DNA from: Strongyloides papillosus
Lineage: Eukaryota; Nematoda; Chromadorea; Rhabditida; Strongyloididae
Assembly: GCA_005656395.1 (NCBI GenBank)
Contig: SRSI01000050.1
Span: forward strand, 186,001-250,000
Length of the DNA: 64,000 nucleotides
Reading direction: 5' to 3'
In this document: one piece after another, positions 35,434 through 48,332 of the stretch
How the letters are laid out: each line of letters starts with the position of its first letter
How positions within the stretch are numbered: position 1 is the first letter of the stretch
Made by a program: the position numbers and the translations under genes
The notes under the pieces: generated by a model
Told to the model about the DNA's origin: nothing
The model's input: the letters and a program-made list of their open reading frames with translations, nothing else
Databases searched by the model: none

Positions 35434-35880
35434 ATTTTTTATTATAAACTTTTAATTTATAACATTATCATGATTTTTTAAAATGCTAGAGTAAAGTAAA
35501 TTATTATACAACATTCAAAAATATTATTACCTTTAGACAAATATAAGGAATATATCTTCATTTTTTTACACTTCACCTTGGTATGTCCAAATTAGACTTT
35601 TCTTTTTTAGATACATTTTTATAGTTGTAATCATGGAAATCCCCTCTAATAAAGGAGATCTCAAGAATCTTTCTATGTATATAATAAACGACTACGAGTT
35701 GAATAACCTTTTACTATAGATAAAGCAAAAGAATTTTAGTAAGGCAATTATAAATAGTATGTGAAACTAAGAAGAGCTCATGTATGTAAGAGACCAATTC
35801 TTATATACATGTTGGATGGAGCGTATCCTACGCGGCAGTCGGATAACAGCTACAACACTTAAAAATCTTCTTCTTGATTC
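35434..35880. other. End of M13 repeat spacer, then unassigned DNA
   Basis: 35434 to about 35590 matches the spacer found 5' of the other M13 genes. From there to 35880 the sequence is unlike it, and I see nothing codable. Confidence 0.5.
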
Positions 35881-37615
35881 CTATTTATCTTTTTGATTAT
35901 CTACACTATCTATAGCCAGTTTTATTTTATCAATTATATCATTAATATTCCCCACAATTTCTGTGTAGTATTCTTCAAACTTTGCTGAATTACTTCCTTT
36001 CTTGTAGTTTTGGATTAAACCCGAGATCAAAAATCAAATATTAAGGATATTTACATGATACTTTGTAGTGTCTAGAAATGATATTATGTGTTTAAGAATT
36101 TCTTTTGCTTCATTTGGGTGTTTTTTGCATAAGAGAAACAAATTAGCAACAGAAGAGTTCTCCAGACCTTCTGAGAATAATAATGATAATAGATGGTCCC
36201 TATCCTTTTTCGGCAGAAATTAAGTCTCCCTCAATTTCTTTGAAGACGTTTCTTTGTAATTATACGCTGTATGATACAGAAACTCTGGCATCTCATTCAC
36301 TGTTTTAACTATTGAATGTGGTGGAATCCAAACTGGGCCTCCTTCAAATATTCTGTAACATTCCTTCATCCAGTCATCAAATGTATCACCATTCATAACA
36401 GAAAAGGCCCTCCAAATAAAGTAATTTGACTCAAGTGAACCATATGTAAATAAATTAATATAAAAGGAGCGGTGCCTATGATCTAAAGGAAGATCATGAA
36501 CCATCCTTTGAATCCCCCCAAGAAATTTATCTATAATTTTTATATTTCCGATACAATCGGTAACAATTTGATCAATTAACTGTTTATGAATTTCATTTAC
36601 GGGCTCCCATACAGGCACAACAGAACTAAGTGCCAATTCTCCTAATTTTTCTTGATAGTCCCCTGATGTAAAATTGTGATGACTGGGTTGTAGTAGACTA
36701 TAACCAGATTGTCTAAATTTCTTTTCAGCATTTGGTAAAGGATTTGCACTAAAAGGCATCCTTTTTTCCATAGTATATTTATATAAAGCCAAAGGTGGAG
36801 AGCAATAAATCTAAATAAAAGCAGCATTATATATCACAACTTCATCTACAAACTTACTATATTATTAGAGTATTGTTGTGTAGTTGCAAATGATATCTTA
36901 ATATGGGAGTCATCGAAAATTTCGTTATTCATCCCTAATAGCGCCCTTTCAGTATCTTTCCTTGATGCAAATTGAACAAAAGCACAACGTTTTGTATTTT
37001 TATTTGAATTACGTATAGGTTTTAATACTTTAATTTTAACTAGGGGCCCATAAGACCCGAATGTTTCCTTTATTCTTTCTTCACTAATTAGATCTGGTAA
37101 TCCCTGTACATAAAGAGTTGTTGTATCCATTTCATCGGAAATCAATCTGGTAGAATTTTTTCTTGATATATCAATTGCTCTACGTGTACTGTCTGAAAGA
37201 TTAGGTGGAATAGGTCCTTGAAATCTATTGCTCTCGTTCATAATTTCCATATAACTATTTTGTCCCCTGTATTTTGATTTATGATAATCTTTTACGTCGT
37301 CATCATTTTTAATCTATGCACTACCTATTTCTGATGATACTTCATCAGGTACTGTAATATAATCACGTGAATCTGAACTTTCTATGATTAAAAAGATTAT
37401 TAATAACAGGAAAAAAAGTAGTTTTCTAAACAAGCCTACGCTTATTAAAATATATTATTACTTTCTACATTTCCATCCATCGTTCCACCTCCATGAAACA
37501 TTGGCTTATGTTTTTTACTCTTACTGTGCTTATCATTCATAATTCTCAATTGTTGAGTTAACTCATCAACCTCTTTATCCTCATCTTCCTCAGTACGCTT
37601 ACGTTTACCATTCAT
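35881..37615 (-). pseudogene. U2SURP/SR140-like splicing-factor pseudogene
   Basis: Exon-like blocks on the minus strand with good GT-AG borders. They encode: a charged N-terminus (MNGKRKRTEEDEDKEVDEL); an RRM (TTLYVQGLPDLISEERIKE, CAFVQFASRKDTERALLGMN); a SURP module (IHKQLIDQIVTD, then SNYFIWRAFSVMNGDTFDDW, PVWIPPHS); and the start of a CID-like region (LENSSVANLFLLCKKHPNEA). The order RRM-SURP-CID is that of the U2 snRNP-associated SR140. In-frame TAG at 37314 and TAA at 36220 interrupt it, a further stop follows near 36030, and the last block (to 35881) is out of frame. It is likely a dead duplicate, since SR140 is an essential splicing gene. Confidence 0.65.
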
Positions 37616-37775
37616 AGTTGAATGAAAAAATATAGATGAAAGAATGTACGAAAAGTATAACAACAATAAATAAACTAGAAACACTTTTCTAACATGTGTT
37701 GCTGTCTTCGAGACAAAAGTGTGATTTTGAATATCGTATTCGTATAAAAAATAAATATGCCGTGATTCAAACGGC

Positions 37776-37876
37776 GGGTAAAAGTACACTGGCCTTATTG
37801 TTTTAGTATGTATTTGCCCCCCTTTGTATTAGAGGTAAATATATATTAGCCCAATACGGCTAATGTACTTTTACCC
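37776..37876. repeat. 101-bp foldback (inverted-repeat) element
   Basis: The left arm begins GGGTAAAAGTACACTGGCC and the right arm ends GGCTAATGTACTTTTACCC, with similarity continuing towards the centre, so the whole segment can form a hairpin. It could be a small MITE. No clear target duplication is seen. It lies about 160 bp upstream of the SR140-like pseudogene. Confidence 0.6.
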
Positions 37877-37944
37877 AAATAATTAATTAAATGGCATTTG
37901 AACTTCTAATTGATCTAGCATTGTATCATAACAATTTCATAATG

Positions 37945-38137
37945 ACTTTGTTCTGATCTAAATTTTGAGTTAGTAATAGGTGAACTGATAAGAGTAATTG
38001 AACTCGAAATTAATGATTGTAATTCTATTGATATTCAAGGGAAATCAGTTTATACTCAACCAAAGCGTAGCAAAAAGGATATAATATGTTACAATTGCAA
38101 AAAATTTGGCCACATGGCTGAAAATTCCCCCGAATGA
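37945..38137 (+). pseudogene. Retroelement gag zinc-knuckle relic
   Basis: A short open stretch ends CYNCKKFGHMAENSPE and TGA. This is a CCHC zinc knuckle (C-x2-C-x4-H-x4-C) whose last Cys has become Ser. The basic run upstream (PKRSKK) is typical of gag. No flanking repeats are seen, so it is an old fragment of a retroelement different from the one at 32509. Confidence 0.5.
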
Positions 38138-38504
38138 AAAGTAAGAGTTAATGCAAAACCCAAGTATGTGAACATTAATATAAATAGTTGAAAAATCCAG
38201 GAACCATGGCAACATCTTTACGACAATCAAGTGAAAAAATTTAAAATCAAAAAAGGGTACCAAAAAAAGGTGTGATAATGAAAAACAAAAAATACTAAAA
38301 CAGAAATAGATAAACAAAAAAAGCTAAAAAAAATACTAGTAATGAAAATGAATAACTCAATAGAATATATATTATTATAAAATTTATTAAAAAGATTGAC
38401 TTCAAATAAAAAGTTCAAAGATCAAAAATAATTTTCCGATTCTCTTTACTCCTATAATATATATAGGGATTCTCATGAATCTCATAAAATTTTTGATATC
38501 ATTT
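38138..38504. other. AT-rich spacer
   Basis: Low-complexity A-rich DNA. The minus-strand ORFs here are Phe-rich translations of A-runs and are not supported as genes. Confidence 0.4.
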
Positions 38505-38932
<428 letters not shown>

Positions 38933-39848
38933 TTTTAAAAAAAATATGAAAATGTTCCTCAAAAAGAAAAAATTCAAAAAATATTGTCTTATGGATAATG
39001 TTTTGTTATATAAAGCTGTTTATATTTACTGGTAATATATTTTCTTTTTATATACATCATTATAATATAAACATTTCAAATGCCTTTTTCCTATGCATTT
39101 TAAAAATTATTAACACTAGTAATTTTCTTTTTTTCAATTTTAATATTTATATAATTTTCCAATAATATAACTTGCAGAGGGGGAATCAATATATATATTT
39201 TGCAACAGATACATAAAGAAAAATAATAATGTAATATTTCAGGTTCCCTGAACCTAATGTTTCTATATATAGATATATTAAAAAATAATAATTTAAAATG
39301 AATAAACCACAGAACATTAAATTTTTGGTAAAGTTATTAAAAAGCATTGAAAAAAATTGTTTGTGTTTGAAAAAAGTTTCACGTACAATTGACACTTCAA
39401 AAATATTTCACAACTTTAACAATGATTAATTTTTAAAATGAAAGCTTTAATTATTGTCCTTGAAAACATATACATATTTCTGTAAAATATAGTTTATATG
39501 TGTCGTTTTTTACCAATATATCATTATAAATTAAGATAAATTATAATTACATCAAATCTTAAAGTGTCAAAATTAAAGTGTGTAGGAAGGTGATAATGAT
39601 GAAAAATGTGGTTTTTTAACACTTAATTTTGTATTCGAAAGTAATTTTGGTAATAATATAAAAGAATAACATTTAATAATTATTATAAAATATTCAGGTA
39701 TAAAATTTGATAGGAGGTATTTGTGAAAAAACCATTCGTAGTTTACTTTTTAATTATTCTTCCATTATTAAAGAAGTTTTATATTATTAAAATATTATTT
39801 TATTTACTGTATAATACCACTTTATTAAACTAATAATTTTAACTTAAC
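38933..39848. other. Intergenic between zinc-finger remnant and SLC22 gene
   Basis: AT-rich. It contains the presumed promoter of the transporter gene at 39849 and no other supportable feature. Confidence 0.5.
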
Positions 39849-41485
39849 ATGAAAAACGAATCAGACGAAAATGAGAATGAAAAAATAATATTAAAAGATA
39901 CTTCGTATCAAAGTTTAGATGATCTTTTTAAACATGGTTGGTATACATTCTTTATTTGCCTTCTCCTACAATGTATGATAATTAATCAATGCGGAAATAT
40001 GTTTTATATGGCATATTCAGGATTTGTCCCCAGAATAACTTCTTGTGGTTCCTTTAATATGACTAATTTAAGCCAAAATGAAATTTGCCAGCAATTAAAA
40101 AACATCACAACATCAGAAAACTGCATTCCTGAAGCTGAAGCCGATTTTGGATCTATTAACTTAGAATTTAAATATTTTTGTGAAGAAAAATATAAAATCA
40201 AAACATGTATTTCTATTGAAATGATTGGTGTGGTGCTGGGATCAATTATTGGCGGACAATTAAGTGACTACTATGGAAGAAGAAGAATTATGTTACTTGG
40301 TATAACATTTTCAACAATATTCGGAGTGATCGTTTCATTCAGTCAAAATATCTTACAAATAATGGTAACAAGAGCATTCGTGGGTCTTTTCAACGGTACC
40401 ACTATGGTTATTGTTGTTGTTTTCGTAATGGAAAATATTCAAAAACATGATAGAGTATGGCTTATTAACATAATTACATGGGCTCCAAACATTGCTGTTT
40501 ATGCTGGAATTGCTTATTTATCTGGTGAATGGAGAACACTAGCTAGAAGTTTGTCTGTTTTAACTATACCTGCAATACTTTTATGTTGGTATGCACCTGA
40601 ATCCCCAAGGTGGTTAATTCAAAAAGGAAAACTTGAAGAAGCTAAAAATATTATAACAAGAATAAATAAAATTAACAACAGGACAGTAAATGAAGGAACT
40701 ATAAACAATATCATTGAAAGTGAATTTAATGTAAGTAAAGTGCAAACAAAAAATGGTAATAAAAAATATTCATTCTATCACCTAATTTACACAAAACATT
40801 TTATTAGTTACATCGGAACATTAGCATTCACTGCATTTGTTTCATCAACATGTAATTACGGAATCATGTTTAATATGGAGAAATTAAGTGGATCAATTTA
40901 CGTTAACATGATCATTACAGCAGCCCTAAGATACCCATTAAACTTAGCTGTTGCATATGCTGATAAAAAGTTTAAGAATCTCGGCAGAAAAGTTGTTATG
41001 ATTACATTTGTACTATCAATAACTATTTCTTCGTTAATAATTGCATTTATTTATTACATAGGTAAGTTTGACATTTAATTTTTTTAATTAAATTTTAATT
41101 TCTAGATAAAAGTATTGAATTCGTCAACATAATTCGATTACTTCAACTTTTGATAATGACCTTCACATCACAATTATATACTGTTGGCTCAATATGTAGT
41201 TCGGAGTTGTTTCCAACACCAATTAGAAATATGGCTTTTGCTGTTAATCAATTATCATCGAGACTTGGAACTACCATAGCACCATATTTCTTTTATCTTG
41301 CTGTGTTTAAAGAGAATGTTCCATATCTTGTTATGGCATTAATTACAACCATCTCTGCGAGTGCCTTTTATTTTTTGATACCAGAAACAAAGGGACATCC
41401 ATTAAATGAACAAATGCCATTGAAAAAAGATAGTATTTTTAGAAGGAAAATAGAAAAAGATGAATCAAGTTCTATGCTATCTTAA
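39849..41485 (+). CDS. SLC22-type organic cation/anion transporter (MFS)
   Basis: Exons 39849-41061 and 41106-41485, 44-nt intron (GTAAGT...TTCTAG); 530 aa, normal for SLC22. After an acidic cytoplasmic N-terminus comes TM1, then a Cys-containing extracellular loop with sequons (NMT, NIT, NLS nearby). Then come the MFS motif A (GQLSDYYGRRRIMLLG), the SLC22 signature APESPRWLIQKGKLEEA, the late motif ELFPTPIRNMAFA, and a C-terminal PETKGHPL. Twelve membrane spans are expected. The family moves organic ions across the plasma membrane; the substrate cannot be told from sequence. No near neighbour shares its strand or function. Confidence 0.92.
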
Positions 41486-42575
41486 TTTCTATACAAAAAA
41501 ATATACGTTGCTTATTATGATAGTGTATAGGAATCATGATTTTTAAATCGTCTTGACGGTTATTATGATAGCTAAATTTTACATATTTGAAGTTTGCGTT
41601 ACATTAATATTATTATTTTTTATAATAGACATGCTATAATTAGTGATACAAGTATTTATTTAAATAAGAAATTTTCAGCTTTTAATAAAATGATTTTACA
41701 AATGTCATCACATTAATTGTAATATAAATTTTAAAAAAATATTTATTAGTTTAATTTCCCCAAAAAAGTTTGCTGTTAAAATGGCGATATCTATTCATCA
41801 AATTACAGGTTATATAACTCAATTTTTTTTATTTATTTTAAAAACATTAAAGAAAACCAATATTATACAAATATTACATTTTATTATATTCATGACGTGA
41901 AACTTATTCTGCACAAAAACTTATTTATTACAGCATACATCATAAGTATGCTCAAGATAAAGGAGCAATGTTTATTTTTTTGTCATTCATTGTTTATAAA
42001 TCATTAAGAGTTAAACAAATTCTATAAATAATTTAAAAGAAATGTTGGAAATTATAAGTTACTTGTAAATTATACTTCACTGATAATATATAATTAATTT
42101 CAAAAAACTATCTTATTTATCTACACGAATAACATTAATTAAAATTATATACAATATTTATGATACTAAAAATAAACTACATATGATAAAAAAATTGAAA
42201 AAAGTTAAAAAACTTCCTGATTTTTCATATAACTATTTCCGTTTCTACTATTTCTACCAAAAAATAATATCGTATTGAAAAATTAATAACTGTTTATATT
42301 CCATATTTTACATAATGAATGACATTTTATTAGGAAAGTTGTTTTTTTATAATAAAATATAAAGTTAGACAATTTCTTAATGTATGATAGGAATGTTTTA
42401 ATAAATTTCCTTGTATTATTAAAATTTAATTCATCATTTCCAACTATCTCTTAAAGATATTGTATCAAAATCACCGCTATAAATAAAATTAAAGGGAATT
42501 AAAATTATAGAAAAGTTTGAATTTTATAATACAAGGAAAGAGGTAATTATTTGGTGAGGGAAAAAAGCAATGTTC
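41486..42575. other. Intergenic between convergent genes
   Basis: About 1.1 kb of AT-rich DNA holding both 3' flanks. Nothing else is seen. Confidence 0.5.
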
Positions 42576-43858
42576 TTACACTAAATCAATGACGTTCCCA
42601 AGAACGTCTTTTGTTTTATATAAATCTGATCTATTGTATTCCTCCCAAGAGGGACTTCGAGATCGATTTGTCCTAGAAGATCCATTCTTTAGTATTGATG
42701 GAGATCTCCCTCTTGGAACTAATGGCTTTCCACTTTTAATAGAACTTGAAGGTGAAACAAAGAATTGATTATCTAAAGAAAGATTATTTTTGTTATTTTG
42801 TAAATATTTTCCATCAACATCAATGGTAAGTGGTTTTATTTGTAAATCACCTTCTCTGTACCCATTTGTTTCTAATATTCTTTCGTTACCATTGACTTTC
42901 CTTCCATTTATTGGGGTGCTTTCAGTTTGTATAATCTTTTGTTGTCTTAATATATGAGCAACCATCGGTGATTGAGAACGATTCTCTGTGTAAGCTGACG
43001 AGGCTGTTGGTGATGACACATGATAATGTATAGGCGATGGCTCTGGAAGAGGGTAATTGTAGTCACTAGAAATAGATTGCTTTCCATAAGGGTCTGAACG
43101 TTTATTTAATCCGTAAACTTTAGGAGGTGTATCATTATATTCAATTTCTTCCCTTGTCACTGAACCTAAATCATCATTATATGAATCGTATGAAGAAACA
43201 GTCAATCTTTCTTCTAAATCATTTTTCCATTGAACGGACTTTGAAACAATTATCGGTGCTGGATCATCAATTAATGTCTCTGTCCTCACATGATTCCACG
43301 TTTCATAAGCCGGACCATGAGCCCTTATATATTGCGGTTGTCCAGTAATAGATACTGGTTCCGGTGGTAATTTATAAAATTGAACTTCTTCATCAATTGG
43401 AGCGCGAAATACCTCAACTGTCGTCAATGTAGTACTTTTATTATTTTGTACCTATAGACAATACGAATTATTAATATTCTTATCATTATTTATTAAATAA
43501 ACAAACAAACCTGTACAGGGTGATTGTTTACAATAACAGGTGATGGTGATGTTTGTATATGAAGTGGTTCCTCTGATACGCTTCTTGGTTTTGGAGAATT
43601 TAATGATTGTATAGATGTATTTAGATTGTCTACGGAAGTTGATGGTAGCATTTCTATATTTGGTTGTGTTGGATTGAATGAGTACGTTGGAAGGCTATTA
43701 AAATCAGGTAGAGAAATGTTACCATATGAGGATTGAGGAATCAATCCTTGTTGGATAATAAGACCATTATTTGGGCCTTCTGTTGTGACACTAACCTTCA
43801 AATTGACACTCCATCTACCTCTTGATTGAGATCTCACTTTTCTCCTATGTTGAGGCAT
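42576..43858 (-). CDS. Unrecognised nematode protein, Ser/Pro-rich, disordered
   Basis: Exons 43511-43858 and 42576-43451, intron 59 nt; 407 aa. The N-terminus is basic (MPQHRRKVRSQSRGRW), followed by a Pro/Ser/Asn-rich stretch. A more ordered block (RAHGPAYETWNHVRTE, then SVQWKNDLEERLTVSSYD) follows, and the C-terminus is rich in RSPS motifs (RGRSPSILKNGSS, RSRSPSWEEY). No signal peptide, membrane span or enzyme motif is seen. The conserved-looking GPAYETW block and phospho-site-like tails suggest a cytoskeletal or scaffold protein, but I do not recognise it. It is divergent from the WD40-like gene, sharing a 570-bp upstream region. Additional 5' exons cannot be excluded. Confidence 0.7.
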
Positions 43859-44427
43859 TTTTTAAGGAATATTACGAAATAATAATATTGCAATTTTTTT
43901 TGTATAGACAGCGGAAATTTTTAATAAATTTTAAAGCAACAATTTGCACCAAAAATTAAAATTGTATGTACAAAGATGAATCTACCTGAGTGCTTGTCGG
44001 TGTTTGACTATGATAAAGAAAAAGCTCTTACCTAAATGTTGCTGACAGTCGTTTGTCGTAGGAAGAGAAAAAGATAGATGGACAATATAACTTTAAATAT
44101 ACCAAGAAGCAGTGGACTGAAATGTGTAGTAAGATAGCATTGTATATGTTAATATATATATATTTATATGTCATATAATAAATTGTATGAATGAGGTATA
44201 TTATGTATTTGAAATGATAATAAATTTAATAGTATGAATCAATAAAGACAAAGATTTGTTATTATTTTGTATTAACAGGAATATCTTTAATGAAAATCTC
44301 GCTCTACTACAAATTTTTCAATAAATATTAGTATTATAAAATAATTGTTCCAGGTAATTTACTTATTAACAAAGTATTAATTGCACTCTATTTAAGCTAT
44401 AAATAATTATTTTCTGTATTTAATACA
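43859..44427. promoter_or_regulatory. Shared upstream region of two divergent genes
   Basis: 569 bp between start codons of opposite-strand genes. It must hold both promoters unless undetected 5' exons exist. No motif is singled out. Confidence 0.4.
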
Positions 44428-45651
44428 ATGGACAGTATTACATTAAAAACTATAAAACTAGAATCTACTTGGAATGTACAAAATGAAACATTTGATAGTA
44501 GTATGCAAACTGAGCCTCTTCAAACATTTAATAGAAGTACATCACCTATACAAAATATTTCTATAGAGACACAAACTGAAACAGAGGCAGTTACATCATT
44601 ATCTGATATATCCCCTTCCAGTATTAAAATAAATCCCAAGCTTATTGATAGAATTATATTTTTTCTCAAAGAATCTAATTATATAAATGAATATATAAAA
44701 CTTCTCGCAGATTTGAGAAGAATAACAAAAGTAAAAATGACATTTACAAAAACTTTACTGAATTTAAATAGATCAAATACCACGTTATTATCACCTTTTT
44801 CTATTGTAACTGGTAGGGCTGGTAGGATATCTATACTTTATGGTGAAGAAACTCATGATGCATGGTGTAATCATACCTCCAAAGTTGACATGTACTTTAA
44901 AAACCAGCTTAAATCTATAGATTTATCTTCTTGTCCAACTAAATTATTATATCATGATCAATATGCTATAATAGGTCAGATGAATGGACAGCTTATGTTA
45001 GCTAAAGATGGTGATGTCATTAAAATCATTCAAGAACATGAATATTCTATTTCATGTTTAATGTCTTACCAAAAAGACAAAATCATCTCAACCTCAATTG
45101 ATGGTAAAATAGTTATGTGGTCATTAAAAAATGAAAACCTAATAAAAATCCAAGACTACCACGTATTAATTAGCGATCTACCAAGAGAATTGCGTCACTC
45201 CATAGGGAAAGAAAATAAAAGACGCACAAGTGTTGTTAACATATGTAGCATCAATGATCAATTTATTATTGGTGGAGAGACAGGAGCTTTATGGAGTTGT
45301 AATGCTAATGATATGACATTAATTCCAATTACAACAGTTATTGAAGGAATTGAAGATTTTATAGTAATAGATAACATCGTAATAATACTAACATCTTTTG
45401 GGAAAATTTATAAATATAATGTAAAAACAAACCAAATCGATGTTTCACCATATGACAGTATCATTAGTTTTTGTAATTTAAGCACTCGTCTAGTATTATT
45501 GTCAGAAAATAATATCAAAATTATCGATGCTTTAACATTCGAGGAACTTTTGTCGGAGGACAAGAATTTTATAGACATTAAATTTGATGATAATGATAAT
45601 TTAGTTTGTCTTGATACAAAAAATAACATTAACGTTTACTTATTAGAATAA
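44428..45651 (+). CDS. WD40-like beta-propeller protein (possible dynein-2 intermediate-chain type)
   Basis: Single exon, 407 aa. N-terminal 60 residues are disordered with two acidic QTE motifs (SSMQTEPLQ, IETQTETEA), then a helical segment, then about 250 residues with repeating beta-strand patterns typical of a propeller (QYAIIGQMNGQLMLAKDG, DKIISTSIDGKIVMWSL, QFIIGGETGALWSCN). Repeats are degenerate and few WD pairs remain. QTE motifs before a propeller recall the dynein-2 intermediate chains WDR34/WDR60, but the evidence is weak. It converges on the GET3 gene with only 34 bp between stops. Confidence 0.7.
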   Translation: MDSITLKTIKLESTWNVQNETFDSSMQTEPLQTFNRSTSPIQNISIETQTETEAVTSLSDISPSSIKINPKLIDRIIFFLKESNYINEYIKLLADLRRITKVKMTFTKTLLNLNRSNTTLLSPFSIVTGRAGRISILYGEETHDAWCNHTSKVDMYFKNQLKSIDLSSCPTKLLYHDQYAIIGQMNGQLMLAKDGDVIKIIQEHEYSISCLMSYQKDKIISTSIDGKIVMWSLKNENLIKIQDYHVLISDLPRELRHSIGKENKRRTSVVNICSINDQFIIGGETGALWSCNANDMTLIPITTVIEGIEDFIVIDNIVIILTSFGKIYKYNVKTNQIDVSPYDSIISFCNLSTRLVLLSENNIKIIDALTFEELLSEDKNFIDIKFDDNDNLVCLDTKNNINVYLLE

Positions 45652-45685
45652 TAAATTTATCATATAATAAAATATCTATATAAAA

Positions 45686-46743
45686 TTATTCACTTTGATT
45701 AACCAACTTCTCTGAAAATGACCTCAAAGCTTCAGGTCCACGAACTTCCGTCTCTAGGAGGGGCAATTTAATAACATGAAAGTCTTCATACAAATCAGAT
45801 ATTTGACTAAGATACTTTTGTTGTATATTATAACGTGATTTACATTTTTTACATGTTATCTCACCATTTTCATCTTTTTCTGGATAAATTAATTGATTAA
45901 CAATGATATTGTGTGTATCAATGTTTTGAGCCATCAATGCTTGGATAAGGCGTTCAGTCTCATAAAGTGAAAGAAACTCTGCTATACAAACACAAACGAA
46001 TGTTGTAACATCAGGATCATTAAACTGATTATTAACCTTTCTGACAGTAACCAAAACTTCGTTAATCTTTTGATAAAGTTCCTCGGAATTGATATTTCCA
46101 CCAACCATACCACTAAACATTCCAATTAAAGGTTTTACCTGCCCAAAAACATCAATAATTTTGCCAAAAGTTTTTTCTAATACTGATGGGAAACTAAGAA
46201 GACGGAGTGTATGGCCAGTTGGAGCTGTATCAAATACTACACAATCAAATTCCATTGAGTCAATAAGTTTAAATATTTGAGCAAAAGACATTGCCTCGTC
46301 AATACCAGGTAATGATCCAGAAACTTCATTAAGGAGTTTTTTTGAGATGTTCCAGATTTGGTTATCTCCAACACCAAGATCTGGAAGATCTGTATTGCTT
46401 TCTTGATCACCTTCCATGGGTTGAGAAGCATCAATTTCCATGCAGAAAAGATTATCAAAGCCATTAACTTTTTGTGGTGACTTTCCAAATTGTTGCGAGA
46501 AGGCATCAGATGTATTGTGGGCTGGATCTGTTGATATCAGTAATACATTCTTACGTACTTTTGATAGCTGAACTGCCAAAGAACTACTGAAAAATTAAAA
46601 TTCAACGTATTATAAAGTAAAGAAATAAATAAAACAAACCTGCATGTCGTTTTTCCAACTCCACCTTTTCCACCAACAAAAATCCACTTTAGAGTCTTTT
46701 GTTCTAAAATATTTTTGATATTCCCTTCATAAGCCTCATCCAT
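45686..46743 (-). CDS. asna-1: GET3/TRC40-type ATPase (ASNA-1)
   Basis: Exons 46640-46743 and 45686-46586, intron 53 nt; 334 aa, normal for the family. Deviant Walker [11 protein letters not shown] is split from SSSLAVQLS by the intron, with phases that agree. Switch I is [12 protein letters not shown], switch II is [15 protein letters not shown], the zinc-binding CxxC is CKKCKSRY, and the client-binding Met-rich helix region includes GMFSGMVGG. The homodimeric cytosolic ATPase delivers tail-anchored proteins to the ER; in C. elegans ASNA-1 also affects insulin secretion and cisplatin/arsenite tolerance. Identification is secure. Confidence 0.96.
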
Positions 46744-48332
46744 GATGTAAAGCTACTGTTTTTGACTTTATTGTTTGTATCTATAGACGAAGGAAAATAA
46801 AATACCTCCAACACTCTTTTTACATGTAGGAATACATTCTTCCAATACTTTAAGATTGTCTTAAAAAGAAATTATTTTGGTGATAAATTAAATAAGCAAA
46901 TTTTATTTGAAACAAACATATTTTATGTTCGTTTTTTATTGTAGTCGGAAAACTTTTGATTGTATTTTTTTTTCAATAAATACTATAAGAAATTGGAAAA
47001 GAAATACTAATGACCGGTATTTAAAGAAAAAAAAGAGGCAAACAACAGGATAAAATGTGCCAAATTTTGTCACATTTTTTAAAATTTTAATTTTTAACTC
47101 ATTTTATACATAAAAATTCAAAAGTGGTTGGGAACTTGTTTAATTTTGTTAGTTGTATACTAATATGGCTTGGTATGCCCTTTGATTTTATGCTCATTTT
47201 TATGGCTAACTTATTTTCCAACAAAATTGCAAAATATGGTTAAAAATGAACTTCAAATATAGTAATAAACATATTTTATAAAGGCATTTTTTTAACATAT
47301 CACAGAATTTTAGCCATTATCTTTATTAACAACTGTTTCCGACTTATAGCAATGATATTTTAGGTTCCTTATAAGTTAACATGCATATAAGGTGTGACCA
47401 TTACTCTCCTTAATCATTTTATGGATAAAATAACTACTTGATATAATAATCATATATATATATGTTGATAAAATAACTCGGATTATATATCTACTTCTAA
47501 GTTAAAAGTACAATGATTCCACAATAGAAAAAAGTTTTTTTGTAAACTTGTCTAATTGCCACTCTAAAAATATTTGTGTGTTATGATATAACTAACAATT
47601 AATAAAAGATTAATGTTATTTTAATTAATTATTCAAAAAAATTTGTAGAAATTGGAACTTCATAGAATAATACCTGAATCACATAAATATTAGAAATTTT
47701 ATCACAAAAATTTGCTTGTACTTAAATTTAATCATTATCTTTCATATTTGTTTAGTTTTTTATTTTGTATCTAGAGTAATTTTTTCGTGGTCTATCATAC
47801 TATAAGTAATATTTTTAAATTTTATTTCAAAATAATTTAGTCTATGATAAGTAAAATAGTGTTGGAAGAAAATATCTTGTACGTTATACTTCTTTTTTTA
47901 TTATTCTTTCCTTTATTGTTTGATTTTAGTGGAAATCAGGTAGTACCATAATATCTACCAAACATTATATCAATTAAAAGTTAGTATATAAATCCAATTT
48001 TTTTAAAATCTTTTCATTTTTATAGAATTGTGTGAGCTTATTTCGTAACTTTATATTGTGCATTTTTATTAGCTTGACATTGATAGTTTACTAGTTTATT
48101 ATATGGACTAAAGCTTTAAAATTGTAATTAATGTAGGTGATTTTTTTATTTCTATCTTACTTATTTATTTAGTGGACCTATTTAATTAATTCAACTAATT
48201 GTCTTAATTAATAATTTTGATTTTGTGTTTGTGCTTTTGAAATAAAAAAATAAATTTATCTTGTGGTAGTAGTTTGCTTCAAAAGAAGATCTAGAAACGT
48301 GTCAGTGGAAATCTTTATGGAATTTGGTTAAT
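46744..48332. other. Intergenic 5' of asna-1 and of the MATH-BTB array
   Basis: 1.6 kb of AT-rich DNA between divergent genes. No coding sequence, RNA gene or repeat is supportable. Confidence 0.5.

Noticed and set aside
38045..38418. Phe/Ile-rich minus-strand ORFs of 90 and 63 codons
   Set aside because: They are translations of A-rich runs, partly antisense to the gag zinc-knuckle relic; composition alone explains them.
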